64,000 nucleotides of DNA from Dyella jiangningensis (GCA_000632805.1 CP007444.1:1922001-1986000); one strand, 5' to 3'; counted from the stretch's first letter, positions 1-10,075 are shown. The notes: generated by a model not told the origin, from the sequence alone. A program made the numbers and translations.

Positions 1-8
1 GCATCGTT

Positions 9-1394
9 TCAGTCCAACGCATCGAGCGCCACGCGCTCCAGGTGTTCGGGTACCCGCGCCGACCAGCCCAGCTCCCGTTCTATGCGTACGCGTAACGCGT
101 CGGCCGCCTCGGCTTCGCCGTGGGTGACGTACACCTGGCGTGGAGCCTGCGGCGCGGTTCGCATCCACGCCAACAACTCATCGGCGTCTGCGTGAGCGGA
201 GAAGGCATGCAATTGGACCACCTCCGCCCGAATTGATACGTCATGACCAAACATGCGCAGGCTGCGCGCGCCATTGGCCAGAGCCGCGCCTCGGGTGCCA
301 CCGGCCTGGTAACCGGCCAAGACGATCGCGTTGCGCTCGTCCGGACCGAAGGCCTCAATGTGATGTAATACCCGTCCACCGGTGGCCATCCCACTGGCGG
401 AGATGATCACCATGGGGCCATGACGCTCATTGAGTGCTTTGGACTCCTCGACGCTGTTGACGACCGTGGCAATGTCAAACATGCGCAGGCAATCGTCCGC
501 TGATATGTGGTGTTCCTCATGGTGTGCGTGGTACAGCTGCGTGGCATTCGCCGCCATCGGACTATTGAGGAACACTGGCAGTTTCGGAATGTCGCCGCGC
601 TGCTGCAGGCGCGCCAGATGCAACATGAGCGCTTGGGCTCGGCCCACCGCGAACGCCGGGATCACGACGATACCCCCGCGCGCTGCTACGCGCCGGACCA
701 CCTCGCCCAATTCCTGCTCCGGATCCACCGCATCATGGATGCGATTGCCGTAGGTCGACTCGCACAGCAGGATGTCGCAGGCCGGCAAGGGTGAAGGCGG
801 ATTCATCAGAGAATCATGCTGACGCCCCAAGTCACCGCTGAAATGTACCCGTTGACCGTGTACGGTCAGGGCGATGTGCGCGGCCCCAAGAATGTGGCCC
901 GCGGGCAAAAAGCGCGCGGTGATCCCTGGTACGAGGGGAATCTCCTCCTGGTAAGCGTGGGGTACCAGGGACTCCAGACAGCGCTGCGCATCCTGTGCGG
1001 TGTACAGCGGCAAGGGCGTTTTGTGCTTGGAGTACCCACGGCGCGCGGCAAATCGTGCTTCTTCCTCGAGCAGGTGGCCGCTGTCGGGTAGCAATAGACC
1101 GCACAGGTCGACGGTGCCCGTAGTGGCGTGAATACGCCCTTGAAATCCCTGCCGAACAAGGGCCGGCAAGTAGCCGGAATGGTCCAAATGAGCGTGCGTC
1201 AGCACGACCGCATCAAGGAAGGCCGGTGGCACCGGAAAAGGAGCCCAATTGCGTTCGCGCAGCTGCTTGTAGCCTTGGAAGAGGCCGCAGTCGACCAACA
1301 CACGACGCCCCTCGGCTTCAATCAGGTAGCGGGAGCCAGTGACGGTGCCGGCGGCGCCAAGGAACTGTAGGGTCATCGGAATGGGTGCACTCAT
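9..1394 (-). CDS. MBL-fold beta-CASP RNA-processing-type metallo-hydrolase
   Basis: This 461-residue protein carries the metallo-beta-lactamase signature HAHLDH at residues 67-72, a downstream SGDLGR motif, and the beta-CASP and C-terminal RMMBL features (HAFSAHAD near residue 395). Families with this architecture are usually zinc-dependent RNA exo/endonucleases of the cytoplasm. The start could also be the Met at residue 7 (MTLQFLGA), which begins the first beta strand. It is the last gene of a minus-strand series with the copper ATPase and lies 75 bp after the DUF1269 gene. Why an RNA-processing-like enzyme sits in a metal island is unclear. The fold call is firm, the substrate unknown. Confidence 0.88.
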   Translation of the reverse strand: MSAPIPMTLQFLGAAGTVTGSRYLIEAEGRRVLVDCGLFQGYKQLRERNWAPFPVPPAFLDAVVLTHAHLDHSGYLPALVRQGFQGRIHATTGTVDLCGLLLPDSGHLLEEEARFAARRGYSKHKTPLPLYTAQDAQRCLESLVPHAYQEEIPLVPGITARFLPAGHILGAAHIALTVHGQRVHFSGDLGRQHDSLMNPPSPLPACDILLCESTYGNRIHDAVDPEQELGEVVRRVAARGGIVVIPAFAVGRAQALMLHLARLQQRGDIPKLPVFLNSPMAANATQLYHAHHEEHHISADDCLRMFDIATVVNSVEESKALNERHGPMVIISASGMATGGRVLHHIEAFGPDERNAIVLAGYQAGGTRGAALANGARSLRMFGHDVSIRAEVVQLHAFSAHADADELLAWMRTAPQAPRQVYVTHGEAEAADALRVRIERELGWSARVPEHLERVALDALD

Positions 1395-1469
1395 GTGATC
1401 ACTCCAGAGAAAGGCTTGGCCTCGCAGCGGTGGTGCATCGGCTATCGTGCTGGCCTACCGCGCTAGTCA

Positions 1470-1976
1470 TCAGGTCGCAGGATGTGCGGCAATCGACTGT
1501 TGCAAACGCGCCTCCACATCGGCCGGCAGTGAGGTACGCAGAATCCGGCCACCGGTGCCTTGCAGTTCCTGAATCACCCGGTCAGTCGTCATCGTATCCG
1601 CGAGCACGAAGAGCGCCGAGCAGCACGGCTCAACCTCGGAGCTAAGCTCGCGGACAAAATTGTCATCAATACCGTAGTCGCTCAAGCGCCCACTCAGTGC
1701 ACCCATGCCCGCGCCGGCCAGGCCGGCGATCACCATGCCCGGCAGGCCGGCAAAGATCAGGCCGATAAACGTGCCCCAAAATGCACCAGACCAGGCGCCG
1801 GCGGCGGCGAGGTTGACGGATTGCTGGAGAAACAGCTTGCCCTTGTCGTTGCGACGAACAATCACCGTATCTTGCAGTTCAATGAGGTACTCCCTCTCCA
1901 TATCCTGCAGTCTTGCCAGGGTTTGTGCAGCAGCCTCCGGTTGATGTTTGTAGATCACAGCAATTAGCGTTTTCAT
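1470..1976 (-). CDS. DUF1269 family membrane-associated protein
   Basis: The product is 168 residues starting at MKTLIAVIYK. An upstream in-frame Met at 2048 would add 24 residues that do not look like this family, so 1976 is preferred. The centre (about residues 55-90) is a Gly/Ala-rich hydrophobic hairpin, GAFWGTFIGLIFAGLPGM and following, typical of DUF1269 proteins. The flanking parts are soluble and alpha/beta-like. The function of the family is not established. It lies between the UbiB-like kinase and the beta-CASP hydrolase on the same strand, suggesting co-transcription with the metal ATPase block. Confidence 0.8.
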   Translation of the reverse strand: MKTLIAVIYKHQPEAAAQTLARLQDMEREYLIELQDTVIVRRNDKGKLFLQQSVNLAAAGAWSGAFWGTFIGLIFAGLPGMVIAGLAGAGMGALSGRLSDYGIDDNFVRELSSEVEPCCSALFVLADTMTTDRVIQELQGTGGRILRTSLPADVEARLQQSIAAHPAT

Positions 1977-2096
1977 GTGGCATCTCCATGGAAGATGGGA
2001 GCTTTCGAAGTTTCGGACCTGACCTCTGGCCACGTCGATCCAAGCCAAGAGTCGAAGTCCGTCTCGGTGGGTTGCAAAAGCCGGCCGGCCGGTCCC

Positions 2097-3800
2097 TCAC
2101 AGATGGCCAGACCGACTAACTCCGACGACGAGTCGCAGGGCAAGAGCCGTGGCTGCCAGAAACGCTAGGACTGCCACGACCGGTACATGCCCCAAGAACT
2201 GAGGGCCCGTGTTGTGCAAGGAAAGGACGGCACCGCTGACGTATAACCCCAGGATGACCAGCGCGATGGCCAAGCGATTTCCCGTGCGTGCGAGCGCGTC
2301 CTGTGCCGCATTAAGGCCACGGTGATGAACGGTGATCGCGGGACGGCCATCACTGAGCGCCGCCTGACGCAAGAATTCCTCGGCCAATTGGGGCAATTGA
2401 CGCGCGGTGTGCGCCAGACGGCTCCCCAGCGGTCGACCTTGCATGCGTGTGGCATCGATCAGGCGCGCCACCTCTGGGCCACGCTCCCGGAGCACACCGA
2501 GCAGATCAAGGTCGGGATCGAGGGATCGCACCGTACTCTCGACCAAAAAGAGCGCGCGCAGGAGTACCAGAAGATGGGGCGGCAGCCGGAATTGCTCACC
2601 ATGGTCAAGACGCGCAACGCGCCAGATGGCTTCAGCGACGGACCACTCGGCGATCGCACGACTGGCCATCTCCGTGAGAATCAGGTGGATTTTCCGCTCG
2701 TATCGGCGCCGATCGGCCTGTGGCTCAACGAACCCCAACGCCATCGATGCATCCAGGACGGCGGTCGGATCATCCGCCACGATGGCCTCGATCAATCCAC
2801 CCAATGCAAGCCGCGAGGCCGGATCGATCAAACCGATCGAGCCGAAATCATGGAGGCACAGGCGCCCATCTTGCAGCACGAAGAGATTGCCCGGATGCGG
2901 ATCGGCATGGAACACCCCAGCGCCGAAAATCTGCCTGACATAGGCATCCAATAGGGCCATCGCGAGACCTGGTGCAGCAGGCGTACCGTAGAATAGGTTC
3001 AGTCGTCGCCCTTCGCTACACTCCTGTACAAGCACATCACGGGTGGCGAAAGATTCGATCACATGCGGCATGGCGACGTTCGGCAGGCCATCGAGTATCG
3101 GTGCCATGCGGCGCATGTTCTGGGCCTCATGACGCATGTCGATTTCGGCGATCAGGTACTGTTCCAGTTCATCCACCAGCTCCAACGGTTGTTGCGCTCG
3201 AAGAGAAGGCCAGAACCATTGGGCGATATGGACAGCGCGACGCAAGAGGCGAAGGTCCGTCTGAATTTGTAACTCAATGCCTGGTCGAATGACTTTGATG
3301 ACGACATCGCGTCCATCCGGCAACTTCGCCGCACGTACTTGGGCGACGGAAGCGGCCGCCAAGGGGGTCGGGTCAAACACCAAAAAGAGATGCTCCACCG
3401 ATGCACCAAAAGCCCGTTCGATGGCGCGAATCGCCTCCGCGGGAGGAAACGGCGGCACGTCATCGCTCAGATGTGAAAGTGCCTCGCGATAGTTGGCGGG
3501 TAACAGGTCCCAGCGCAGACTTAATCCTTGGCCCAGCTTGATGAAGGTGGTTCCCAGACGAGTCAAGGTGACTTGCAGTCGTTCAGGTAGTCGCTGGGGC
3601 GCCCGGCGATGCAACCACCAAGCATCCCATGCCCAATGTAGGGCAGCGACCGTGATCTGCATCCCGCGCAGAAAGGTTTCTGTTGAGCGCGCTGCAGGGA
3701 GCTTTCCGGCTAGCTTGATGGTGCCCAAGCGATGCACAGACGGCGATGCTCCCCCGCCGGTCGCTGCTAACCGCTGGTGGTGAGCCGGATTGCGTGTCAC
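2097..3800 (-). CDS. ABC1/UbiB-family atypical kinase-like protein
   Basis: The 567-residue protein shows the family KxGQ motif (KLGQ, residues 88-91), an Ala-rich ATP-binding segment, the HADPHPGN catalytic loop and the LHDFG metal-binding motif. The C-terminus has two hydrophobic helices (about residues 505-555). These features match AarF/UbiB/COQ8 proteins, membrane-anchored ATPases that support ubiquinone biosynthesis. Its ATG overlaps the stop of the P-type ATPase gene by 4 bp, so the two are translationally coupled. That is unusual, because ubiB normally lies with ubiE/ubiJ. It may be a paralogue recruited to metal or membrane stress rather than the housekeeping UbiB. Confidence 0.85.
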   Translation of the reverse strand: MTRNPAHHQRLAATGGGASPSVHRLGTIKLAGKLPAARSTETFLRGMQITVAALHWAWDAWWLHRRAPQRLPERLQVTLTRLGTTFIKLGQGLSLRWDLLPANYREALSHLSDDVPPFPPAEAIRAIERAFGASVEHLFLVFDPTPLAAASVAQVRAAKLPDGRDVVIKVIRPGIELQIQTDLRLLRRAVHIAQWFWPSLRAQQPLELVDELEQYLIAEIDMRHEAQNMRRMAPILDGLPNVAMPHVIESFATRDVLVQECSEGRRLNLFYGTPAAPGLAMALLDAYVRQIFGAGVFHADPHPGNLFVLQDGRLCLHDFGSIGLIDPASRLALGGLIEAIVADDPTAVLDASMALGFVEPQADRRRYERKIHLILTEMASRAIAEWSVAEAIWRVARLDHGEQFRLPPHLLVLLRALFLVESTVRSLDPDLDLLGVLRERGPEVARLIDATRMQGRPLGSRLAHTARQLPQLAEEFLRQAALSDGRPAITVHHRGLNAAQDALARTGNRLAIALVILGLYVSGAVLSLHNTGPQFLGHVPVVAVLAFLAATALALRLVVGVSRSGHL

Positions 3801-6232
3801 GGAGCAAGTACCGCCGTCGAAGCGATACGGTCGCTTGGTTCCAGCCGTGTCCGGCGCAACATGAGCGCATTCAATGCCACGATGACGGAACTACCGGACA
3901 TCGAGAGCGCAGCGATTTCCGGGGAAAGTGTGAAGGGGTATGCCAGGCCAGCAGCCAGCGGAAACGCCAGAAGGTTGTACCCCACCGCCCATCCGAGGTT
4001 TTGGTGCATCTTACGCAACGTGGCGCGAGCGATAGCAATGGCACGGACCGCGTCGTACGGATCGCTACGCATGAGGACGACATCGGCACTCTCAATCGCA
4101 ACGTCTGTGCCCGCACCAATCGCAAACCCCACGTCCGCTTGGGTAAGCGCGGGCGCATCATTGATGCCATCCCCCACCATGCCCACCTTGAGTCCTTGCT
4201 GCTGCAGCTTCTGGACTTCCTGCGCTTTGCCACCGGGAAGAACATCCGCCAGCACAATATCGATACCCAGATCGCGAGCGACGCGCTCGGCGGTGGGGCG
4301 GTTGTCGCCGGTGATCATGGCCACGCGCACGCGGCGGCGGTGCAATTCGTCGATCGTCGCGCGGGAGGTTTCTCGGATGGCATCTGCGATCGCGATCAGA
4401 CCAACCAGCGTGTCACCCACTCCTACATAGATCACCGTACGGCCCGCGCCGGTAAGACGGTCGGACTGATCCTGCAGAGCGCCCAGCTCAATATGGCGAC
4501 TCGCCATCAACGTGCGATTGCCCAGCAACACGGACAAGCCGTCCACGATGCCGGTCGTGCCCTGACCATCGATGTTGGTAAATGCGGTGGCGCGCACCGG
4601 GACCGGCGCTGTCCGTTTAAGAATGGCTCGGGCTAGGGGATGCTCCGAATGCGCCTCCACCGCGGCGGCCGTTGCTAAGAGGTGCTCCGACGTCCAGCCG
4701 GGAGCCACCGCTATGTCGACGACCTCGGGCGCCCCCACGGTTAAAGTACCGGTCTTGTCGAAGACAACCACATCCAGCTGAGCGCTCTGCTCAATCGCAG
4801 CCGCGTGCTTGAACAGAATGCCGTGCTTCGCGCCCAGACCGGTGCCAATCATGATCGCCATCGGTGTGGCTAACCCCAAGGCATCCGGACAGGCAATGAC
4901 AAACACAGTAATGGTCAGCGTCAAAGCGAAGAGAAGGGACTGGCCCAGCCAGCCATACCAAGCTACAAAGGTGAGCGCGCCAATTGCGATAGCGGCCATC
5001 ACCAGCCATTGAGAAGCGCGGTCGGCCAAGAGTTGTGACGGCGCCTTGGAATTTTGAGCTGCCTGGACCAACTGGATAATCTGCGCCAAGGCGGTTTCCG
5101 AGCCCACTTTGGTGGCGCGATAGGTAAAAGCGCCGCTTTGGTTGATCGTGCCACCCACGACGACGCTACCCGGATCTTTGCGCACCGGCATCGACTCGCC
5201 AGTCAGCATGGACTCGTCCACCAGCGAGTGCCCCTCCACCACCTCACCGTCCACCGGAAGTTTGCCCCCTGGGCGGATGACCACCAGATCGCCAGCCAAG
5301 ACTTCAGCGGTAGATATGTCGATCTCCTTGTCGCCGCGGCGCACCACGGCGCGTGGCGGCGACAACTTGAGCAGCGACTTCATGGCATCGGACGCACCTG
5401 CGCGGGCGCGCATCTCGAGCCAATGGCCGAGCAGGATGAACGTCAACAGGACCGCCGAGGGCTCGTAGAAGTTCGGCCCGGTGAAAAAGAAGGTGCTGCC
5501 GACGCTGAAGCCATAGCCGGTACCCACGCTCAACAACACGAGAACCGCCATATCCAGCACGCCATGACGCAACGATCGGACGGCTGCCGTGAAAAAGGGC
5601 CATCCGGGATACAGGACGGCACCCGAGGCAAGAATAAGTAGCCAGAGATCATACGGAAGGCCGAGCGGCGGCGCGAGCGGCGCCGTCCTCAAACCCATTG
5701 GGGACCACAGGAAGAGTGGGACGGCAAAGGCCAAGGCCACCAGGAAACGACGCCGCATGTCATTAGCTGCGGCATGAAGATCCCCGCCATGGTGCATGCC
5801 TTCATGCATGTCCTGGACATCGGCTGCGACCTGGTGCGGTGACGACGCTATGCCTTGCGGCATACTGCGGTGAGCATGATGGCTTTCAGGGTGATGCGTG
5901 ATAGGTGGTTCGGACGGGCGTGCCGCATGCTGCGCCGCCATCGGCGCGGCGGCCGAAGCGCGCTCCTTGCAAGTCGCCATGTCGGTGACGCCGTGTGCCG
6001 GCAGGTCATCCCCTGCACCGCACGCAAAGTCCAAGCGGCGAATCTGTTCCGCGATCTGGCCGGGTTGAAGCCGCGAAGGATCATAGTCGACCCGCAGCGT
6101 TCCTGCCGCGAAGTTGGCCAAAACCGACTCAACGCCATTCAGGTGGCGAATCGCCTGTTCAAGCGTCGTGGCACATCCACAAGTGCACATGCCGCCGACG
6201 GGCCAGACGTGAGTGCGCAGTCGCTCTATCAT
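3797..6232 (-). CDS. Heavy-metal (copper-type) P1B ATPase with CPD motif
   Basis: An 811-residue P1B ATPase. The N-terminus has an HMA domain with GMCTCGC (about residues 14-20), then a His/Met-rich stretch (about 100-150). It has the actuator TGES loop, a phosphorylation site DKTGT with D492, and an MVGDGIND hinge motif. The transmembrane metal-binding motif is C448-P449-D450 instead of the CPC of Cu(I) pumps or the CPH of CopB-type pumps. The DNA (TGT CCG GAT, complement of 4883-4891) is unambiguous. The surrounding genes suggest copper export across the inner membrane, but the Asp makes specificity uncertain. It overlaps both neighbours by 4 bp. Confidence 0.9.
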   Translation of the reverse strand: MIERLRTHVWPVGGMCTCGCATTLEQAIRHLNGVESVLANFAAGTLRVDYDPSRLQPGQIAEQIRRLDFACGAGDDLPAHGVTDMATCKERASAAAPMAAQHAARPSEPPITHHPESHHAHRSMPQGIASSPHQVAADVQDMHEGMHHGGDLHAAANDMRRRFLVALAFAVPLFLWSPMGLRTAPLAPPLGLPYDLWLLILASGAVLYPGWPFFTAAVRSLRHGVLDMAVLVLLSVGTGYGFSVGSTFFFTGPNFYEPSAVLLTFILLGHWLEMRARAGASDAMKSLLKLSPPRAVVRRGDKEIDISTAEVLAGDLVVIRPGGKLPVDGEVVEGHSLVDESMLTGESMPVRKDPGSVVVGGTINQSGAFTYRATKVGSETALAQIIQLVQAAQNSKAPSQLLADRASQWLVMAAIAIGALTFVAWYGWLGQSLLFALTLTITVFVIACPDALGLATPMAIMIGTGLGAKHGILFKHAAAIEQSAQLDVVVFDKTGTLTVGAPEVVDIAVAPGWTSEHLLATAAAVEAHSEHPLARAILKRTAPVPVRATAFTNIDGQGTTGIVDGLSVLLGNRTLMASRHIELGALQDQSDRLTGAGRTVIYVGVGDTLVGLIAIADAIRETSRATIDELHRRRVRVAMITGDNRPTAERVARDLGIDIVLADVLPGGKAQEVQKLQQQGLKVGMVGDGINDAPALTQADVGFAIGAGTDVAIESADVVLMRSDPYDAVRAIAIARATLRKMHQNLGWAVGYNLLAFPLAAGLAYPFTLSPEIAALSMSGSSVIVALNALMLRRTRLEPSDRIASTAVLAP

Positions 6233-6888
6233 GACCTACCCTTCAGCGTAGCGCCTGATGTCCAGCGTGGGATGAAACGGGGCACGCTTTCCATGTAGCG
6301 TCGATAGGTCTCCCCGAATTGTTTGAGGCTCTCACGTTCCTCCGTAGTGGACAGCCGAGCGTACATCCACACCAAAATGGGATACATCGCCAGCGTCAGC
6401 AGCGTAGGCCACTGCAACAGGAAGCCGGTCAGGATGAGAAAGAAGCCGACATATTGAGGATGGCGTATGCGCGCATAGGGGCCTTCACGCGCTACTTCGT
6501 GGCGCTTTTGTGCGCGATACAGGACTGGCCAGGCGATGGCAAGCAACCAGAAGCCTGCACCGATGAGCAGGAAACTGGCGAGATGGAATGGGCCGAAGTG
6601 TGGATTGGCGCGCCAGCCAAATAGCATCTCGAACAGATGCCCCGCATCGTGACTGAGCCAGTTGACCGATGGATAGTGCGAAGAGAGCCAGCCAGATAAC
6701 AGAAACAGGGTCAGCGGAAAGCCGTACATCTCGGCAAACAGAGCCACCAGAAAGGCGGAGAACATGCCAAAACTCCGCCAATCTCTCGCGTTGAGCGGCT
6801 TAAAAAAGCTCCAGGCGAAGAAGATGAAGAATACGGCGTTGATGATGGCCAAGCCCCACAGGCCATAGCCAGGAATGGACGTGTGCAT
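6229..6888 (-). CDS. Isoprenylcysteine carboxyl methyltransferase-like membrane protein
   Basis: The chosen start (MHTSIPGYG) gives 219 residues. An upstream extension to 7002 runs through the 3' part of the preceding gene and is not convincing. Several membrane helices are evident. The C-terminal half has the ICMT/PEMT signature [16 protein letters not shown], the SAM-binding region of this superfamily. Such proteins recur next to heavy-metal ATPases with DUF2933 and DUF5676 proteins, although bacteria lack prenylated CaaX substrates and the real substrate is unknown. It overlaps the ATPase start by 4 bp and follows the DUF2933 gene by 7 bp. Confidence 0.82.
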   Translation of the reverse strand: MHTSIPGYGLWGLAIINAVFFIFFAWSFFKPLNARDWRSFGMFSAFLVALFAEMYGFPLTLFLLSGWLSSHYPSVNWLSHDAGHLFEMLFGWRANPHFGPFHLASFLLIGAGFWLLAIAWPVLYRAQKRHEVAREGPYARIRHPQYVGFFLILTGFLLQWPTLLTLAMYPILVWMYARLSTTEERESLKQFGETYRRYMESVPRFIPRWTSGATLKGRS

Positions 6889-6895
6889 GGTGTCC

Positions 6896-7213
6896 TCACT
6901 CTGGTGTGTTACTCGAACCCGGGGGGCGATCCTGGTGGAGTGATGGTGGAGGCGAGCCCACGCCGCTGCCACGGTGGTGATGGCCATGCCCGCCATGGCC
7001 AAATACGTGTATCAACGGACAAGCCGCCAAAATTAGAAAAGGAAGCCAAGGCACTCCGGCAAGTACGTGGGCACGGTGCTCCACAATCAGGTAGAACGCA
7101 GCGGCGCCAAGGAACAGCCAAAATGCGATGCGCAGGGGATCCATTCTCCGCGGTTCGGCCTCATGGTGATGCGCGTCATTCGAATTGGTCGAAACAGAAT
7201 GGTCGGAATGCAT
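6896..7213 (-). CDS. DUF2933 family small membrane protein, His-rich
   Basis: The start at MHSDHS (7213) is preferred because a GAGGTGG ribosome-binding site lies 7-12 bases upstream; a longer start at 7228 is possible. The protein has about 105 residues, an N-terminal His cluster, two hydrophobic helices (around LRIAFWLFLGAAAFYLIVEH and PWLPFLILAACPLIHVFGH) and a C-terminal HGGHGHHH cluster. This matches DUF2933 proteins commonly found in copper and mercury islands. The His clusters suggest metal handling at the inner membrane, which is inference. It is co-directional with the ICMT-like and ATPase genes. Confidence 0.78.
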   Translation of the reverse strand: MHSDHSVSTNSNDAHHHEAEPRRMDPLRIAFWLFLGAAAFYLIVEHRAHVLAGVPWLPFLILAACPLIHVFGHGGHGHHHRGSGVGSPPPSLHQDRPPGSSNTPE

Positions 7214-7252
7214 AAGCCACCACCTCATCGGAGTGAGAATTCCGGGAGAGAA

Positions 7253-7564
7253 CTAGCGCCGCGATGCAATGAAGTTGTAAATCGCGCCGAAGACTATCGC
7301 GATATACCACCCCAAAAACACGCTCTCGATGAGACCGAGTAGGAAGCTAGTCCAGCTAAGCAACGTGAAACCAGGGAGAAAAAGGGAGAGCGCTGAATGG
7401 GCGATCGGCAGGGCAGGAAAGAGGAGATAGCCCAAAATACATAGCGCAAATGAAAGGGCAAAAGACAAACTTAAGGCCATCCCCAGCGTGCCGATCGCAA
7501 TATGGTGCACTCGCGAATAGTGGCTAGCATGGGCTTGCTCACAGCATTTCGTTGCGTGGTTCAT
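7253..7564 (-). CDS. DUF5676 family membrane protein
   Basis: The 103-residue protein has a Cys/His-containing N-terminus and three hydrophobic segments, ending in LGWYIAIVFGAIYNFIASRR. The LPGFTLLSWTSFLLGL segment and this tail fit DUF5676 membrane proteins, which co-occur with DUF2933 proteins and copper ATPases. It is the first gene of the distal metal block, and the dyad at 7591-7609 lies immediately upstream. Its role is unknown. Confidence 0.75.
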   Translation of the reverse strand: MNHATKCCEQAHASHYSRVHHIAIGTLGMALSLSFALSFALCILGYLLFPALPIAHSALSLFLPGFTLLSWTSFLLGLIESVFLGWYIAIVFGAIYNFIASRR

Positions 7565-7590
7565 AGCCCCTCCCGCGAACGACGGGTTCC

Positions 7591-7609
7591 AGTCTAGTCA
7601 CCTTAGACT
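7591..7609 (-). promoter_or_regulatory. 19-bp dyad upstream of the metal block, possible MerR-type operator
   Basis: The sequence is AGTCTA, 7 nt, TAGACT, a perfect inverted repeat 27 bp upstream of the first start codon of the distal metal block. MerR-family metal sensors bind 19-bp dyads of this size between the -35 and -10 elements. No regulator gene is encoded nearby, so the assignment rests on size and position only. Confidence 0.35.
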
Positions 7610-7701
7610 TCAGAGATTCTGCTGAAGCTGATATTAGTCAATTGCCAGTGACTTTGCGAGAAATTCCAACGATCACTCACCGTGGGTATTGGTCGGCCTA
7701 G

Positions 7702-8965
7702 CAGGCTGTTGAGAAGCTCCATTTCGGCGACCTGGCCATAGATTCGATCTATGGATCGCGCCGCCTAAACGGTGTCGATGACCCCGTTGCTACCGTTTTG
7801 GACGCACGTCTCTTGTGATGAGTCATGTCGGTGACGGATTCCACCACGCACCGATGCCACCGAGTCGAACCAGGTTGTAAGCGGCGAGGGTCCACGTCAC
7901 CCAGCCACGCACGGCGGCCAGACCGACCATCGGCAATTTGCGCAAGCCGCCGATGGTCTTGATCCAACCGAAGCCCTGTTCGATGCGCTTGCGGACCTGC
8001 AGGCTCATCGCATAGCCCTTACTACGAGCCGTGCGTCCGTCGATGGCGCTGCGCCGCCCCTTAGTGTGGCGGGCGATGTGAGGTTTGATACCGAGCTGTT
8101 TCAGCGCCACGACGAAGTCCTGTGTGTCGTAACCTTTATCCGCTCCGAGCGTGGCGCCGGCCTTCACACCGGCCGAGGCGAGCAGATGCAGTGCCCCATC
8201 GCGTTCGCCGGTGCCGCTGGCGTGTCGCACGTCCACCGCTACCAGCAGACCGTTGCGATTTTCCATTAGAGCGTTTGCCAAGTAGCTGAGTTTCGCCTCC
8301 TTGCCCTTGCCTTTGCGGATCAGCCGCGCGTCCGGATCGGTGGTGGAGGCGTGCGTGTCGTTGCAGCGCCTCTCGCCGTGAAAGTCGTCACCGCCGTCCC
8401 CGCTGCCGCCTTTCGGCCGGAAACTCTTGTGCGAGGCCCATGCTTCCAACAGCGTGCCATCGACCGAGAAGTGCTCGTCGCTGGTCAGTTCGCGCATCCG
8501 CGCTAGCAGCACCGTGTGCTCGAAGAACTGTTGGGCGATCGCTTCATCAAACAGCCGCTCGCGATTGAACGAGAATGTCGAGTGATCCCACACCGGATCA
8601 TCCACATTGAGCCCGACAAACCAGCGGAACAGCAGGTTGTAGTCGAGCTGTTCCATCAGCAACCGCTCACTGCGTACGCTGTAGACGACCTGCAACAGCG
8701 AGGCGCGAAGTATGCGCTCCGGTGGAATCGACGGCCGTCCGCCTTGGGCATAACGCGCGGCCAGCACGTCGTCGAGCTCCCCCAGGATCGTATCGACCAG
8801 GATTCGCAACTTGCGAATCGGATGATCGCTCGGCACGCGGTTTTCCACGGACACATACGAGAACATGCCAAGCTGCTGGACGTCGGGGCTACGCATCGGT
8901 TCGAGGGCTCTGCGATTGAGGCAAACTATGACCTCTCCGAGGTGCGGGAGTTTCTCGACAGCCTG
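7702..8965 (-). mobile_element. IS5-family insertion sequence (about 1.26 kb)
   Basis: The element is bounded by imperfect inverted repeats of 19 bp: left 7702-7720 beginning CAGGCTGTTGAGAAGCTCC, and right 8947-8965, the complement of which differs at two positions. Each end is flanked by CTAG (7698-7701 and 8966-8969), matching the CTAR-type target duplications of IS5-family elements. One transposase gene fills it on the minus strand. It sits between the copper resistance operon and the ATPase block, so it may interrupt a formerly continuous metal island. Confidence 0.88.
7823..8896 (-). CDS. IS5-family transposase
   Basis: The 357-residue protein has a DUF772-type N-terminal region (GRPSIPPERILRASLLQ, LLFRWFVGLN) and a DDE catalytic region (FSVDGTLLEAWAS; GADKGYDTQDF; and a C-terminal RKRIEQGFGWIKT containing the Glu). 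Length and domain order match intact IS5-group transposases, so the element is probably functional. It lies wholly between the inverted repeats. Confidence 0.92.
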   Translation of the reverse strand: MRSPDVQQLGMFSYVSVENRVPSDHPIRKLRILVDTILGELDDVLAARYAQGGRPSIPPERILRASLLQVVYSVRSERLLMEQLDYNLLFRWFVGLNVDDPVWDHSTFSFNRERLFDEAIAQQFFEHTVLLARMRELTSDEHFSVDGTLLEAWASHKSFRPKGGSGDGGDDFHGERRCNDTHASTTDPDARLIRKGKGKEAKLSYLANALMENRNGLLVAVDVRHASGTGERDGALHLLASAGVKAGATLGADKGYDTQDFVVALKQLGIKPHIARHTKGRRSAIDGRTARSKGYAMSLQVRKRIEQGFGWIKTIGGLRKLPMVGLAAVRGWVTWTLAAYNLVRLGGIGAWWNPSPT

Positions 8966-9158
8966 CTAGGGCGAAAAGGCGAAAAAAGCCCGTCCAAGAT
9001 AATCATTGGCTTCTTGGTAAATTCTTATCTGTGCTTCGCGTATTTCTTACGTTATAGGCAACCTCTCCTTTATCGATTTGTCCTGATTTGCAATGACTCG
9101 CTTCCGGCAAGCCGCGATCCATAACTCTTTGGCGTTCGCGCAAAGACAGCGCGACCAA

Positions 9159-9191
9159 GTCGCCGGTCCGTGTGTTCAACGGACCGGCGAC
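9159..9191 (-). terminator. Hairpin terminator at the end of the copper operon
   Basis: A perfect 13-bp stem (GTCGCCGGTCCGT at 9159-9171 paired with 9179-9191) with a 7-nt loop lies directly after the stop of the CusF-like gene. The T tract is weak, but position and stem strength fit transcription termination of the minus-strand copper operon. Confidence 0.6.
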
Positions 9192-9197
9192 TGAGGT

Positions 9198-9560
9198 TTA
9201 GGGCATGGGCGTGATGGCCGTCACCGTGGTGTTCGTGCCGGCCGGGCGCAGCGTGAACTGCACTTTGTCGCCCACCTTGAGGTTCTTGAGCAGGTCGGGC
9301 GAGGCGACCTTGAACGGCATGGTCATGGCTGGCCAGCCAATCGCCTTGATCGCCTCATGCTGCAAGGTCACCGTGCCTTTCGCGGTATCGATCGCTTTGA
9401 CGATGCCGACAGCTTGCGGATCCGTGGGCGCCGCAGCGTGCGTCATGCCGGGCATGTTCTGCATGGCAGCGTCCGTCGACTGCGGAGCGGCCAGTGCTGG
9501 TACGGTGAGTACAGCGCTGATGCTCGCAAGCATCAGGACGGAGAGATTTATCGGTTTCAT
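9198..9560 (-). CDS. CusF-like periplasmic copper-binding protein
   Basis: The start at MKPINLS is chosen because AAGGA lies 8 bases upstream; a Met six codons further upstream is less likely. The 120-residue product has a signal peptide ending near ALAAPQ, a Met-rich segment (MQNMPGMTH) and a CusF-like OB-fold domain with the WPAMTMPF motif, whose Trp and Met residues bind Cu(I)/Ag(I) in CusF. In Gram-negatives this fold shuttles copper in the periplasm. It is the last gene of the minus-strand copper operon. Confidence 0.82.
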   Translation of the reverse strand: MKPINLSVLMLASISAVLTVPALAAPQSTDAAMQNMPGMTHAAAPTDPQAVGIVKAIDTAKGTVTLQHEAIKAIGWPAMTMPFKVASPDLLKNLKVGDKVQFTLRPAGTNTTVTAITPMP

Positions 9561-9619
9561 TGAGTTATTCCTTTCCATCAGTCATTGAAGAATCGGTGTG
9601 GCGTATCCGTGATTCGCGG

Positions 9620-10075
9620 CTAAGCGGGGCCGTGGGTCGCAAACACCCTCGTGCTGCCGTCTCGCGCGATCAGCAGGACGTTGTAGCGCTCGGAGTTGCC
9701 CATCTCCATGCCAGGAGAACCCATCGGCATGCCCGGCGCCGCCAGACCGCGGACATCGGGATGCTCGGCCAACAACCGACGAATGTCCTTCGCCGGCACA
9801 TGGCCTTCGATCACGTAGCCGTCCACCACGGCGGTATGGCAGGACACCGCGCGGTCCGGCACGCCAAAGCGTGCCTTCACGCGAGCCATCGGCTCGTCCT
9901 GGTGCATCGAGACGGTGTAGCCCTGGTTGCGCAGGTAGCGCACCCACGCTGCACAGCAGCCGCACGAGGGATCGCGATACACCTCAATGGCGTTCGCCGC
10001 CATTGCCGCCGGAGCGCATGCGGCGGCCATCAAGGCCAGGCCATACAGACGGGAAAGCCATGGCTTCATGCTCAT
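9620..10075 (-). CDS. DUF411 family metal-binding periplasmic protein
   Basis: Starting at the ATG that overlaps the upstream stop by 4 bp (ATGA), the protein has about 151 residues. After a signal peptide it begins AIEVYRDPSCGCCAAW, the CGCC motif characteristic of DUF411. It continues with a thioredoxin-like DUF411 core (SCHTAVVDGYVIEGHVP) and a Met-rich loop (GMPMGSPGMEMG). DUF411 proteins accompany copper and other metal resistance genes. It is the penultimate gene of the operon. Confidence 0.82.
   Translation of the reverse strand: MSMKPWLSRLYGLALMAAACAPAAMAANAIEVYRDPSCGCCAAWVRYLRNQGYTVSMHQDEPMARVKARFGVPDRAVSCHTAVVDGYVIEGHVPAKDIRRLLAEHPDVRGLAAPGMPMGSPGMEMGNSERYNVLLIARDGSTRVFATHGPA

Noticed and set aside
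2322..2954. Plus-strand open frame of 210 codons
   Set aside because: Entirely antisense to the UbiB-like gene, which has intact kinase-like motifs.
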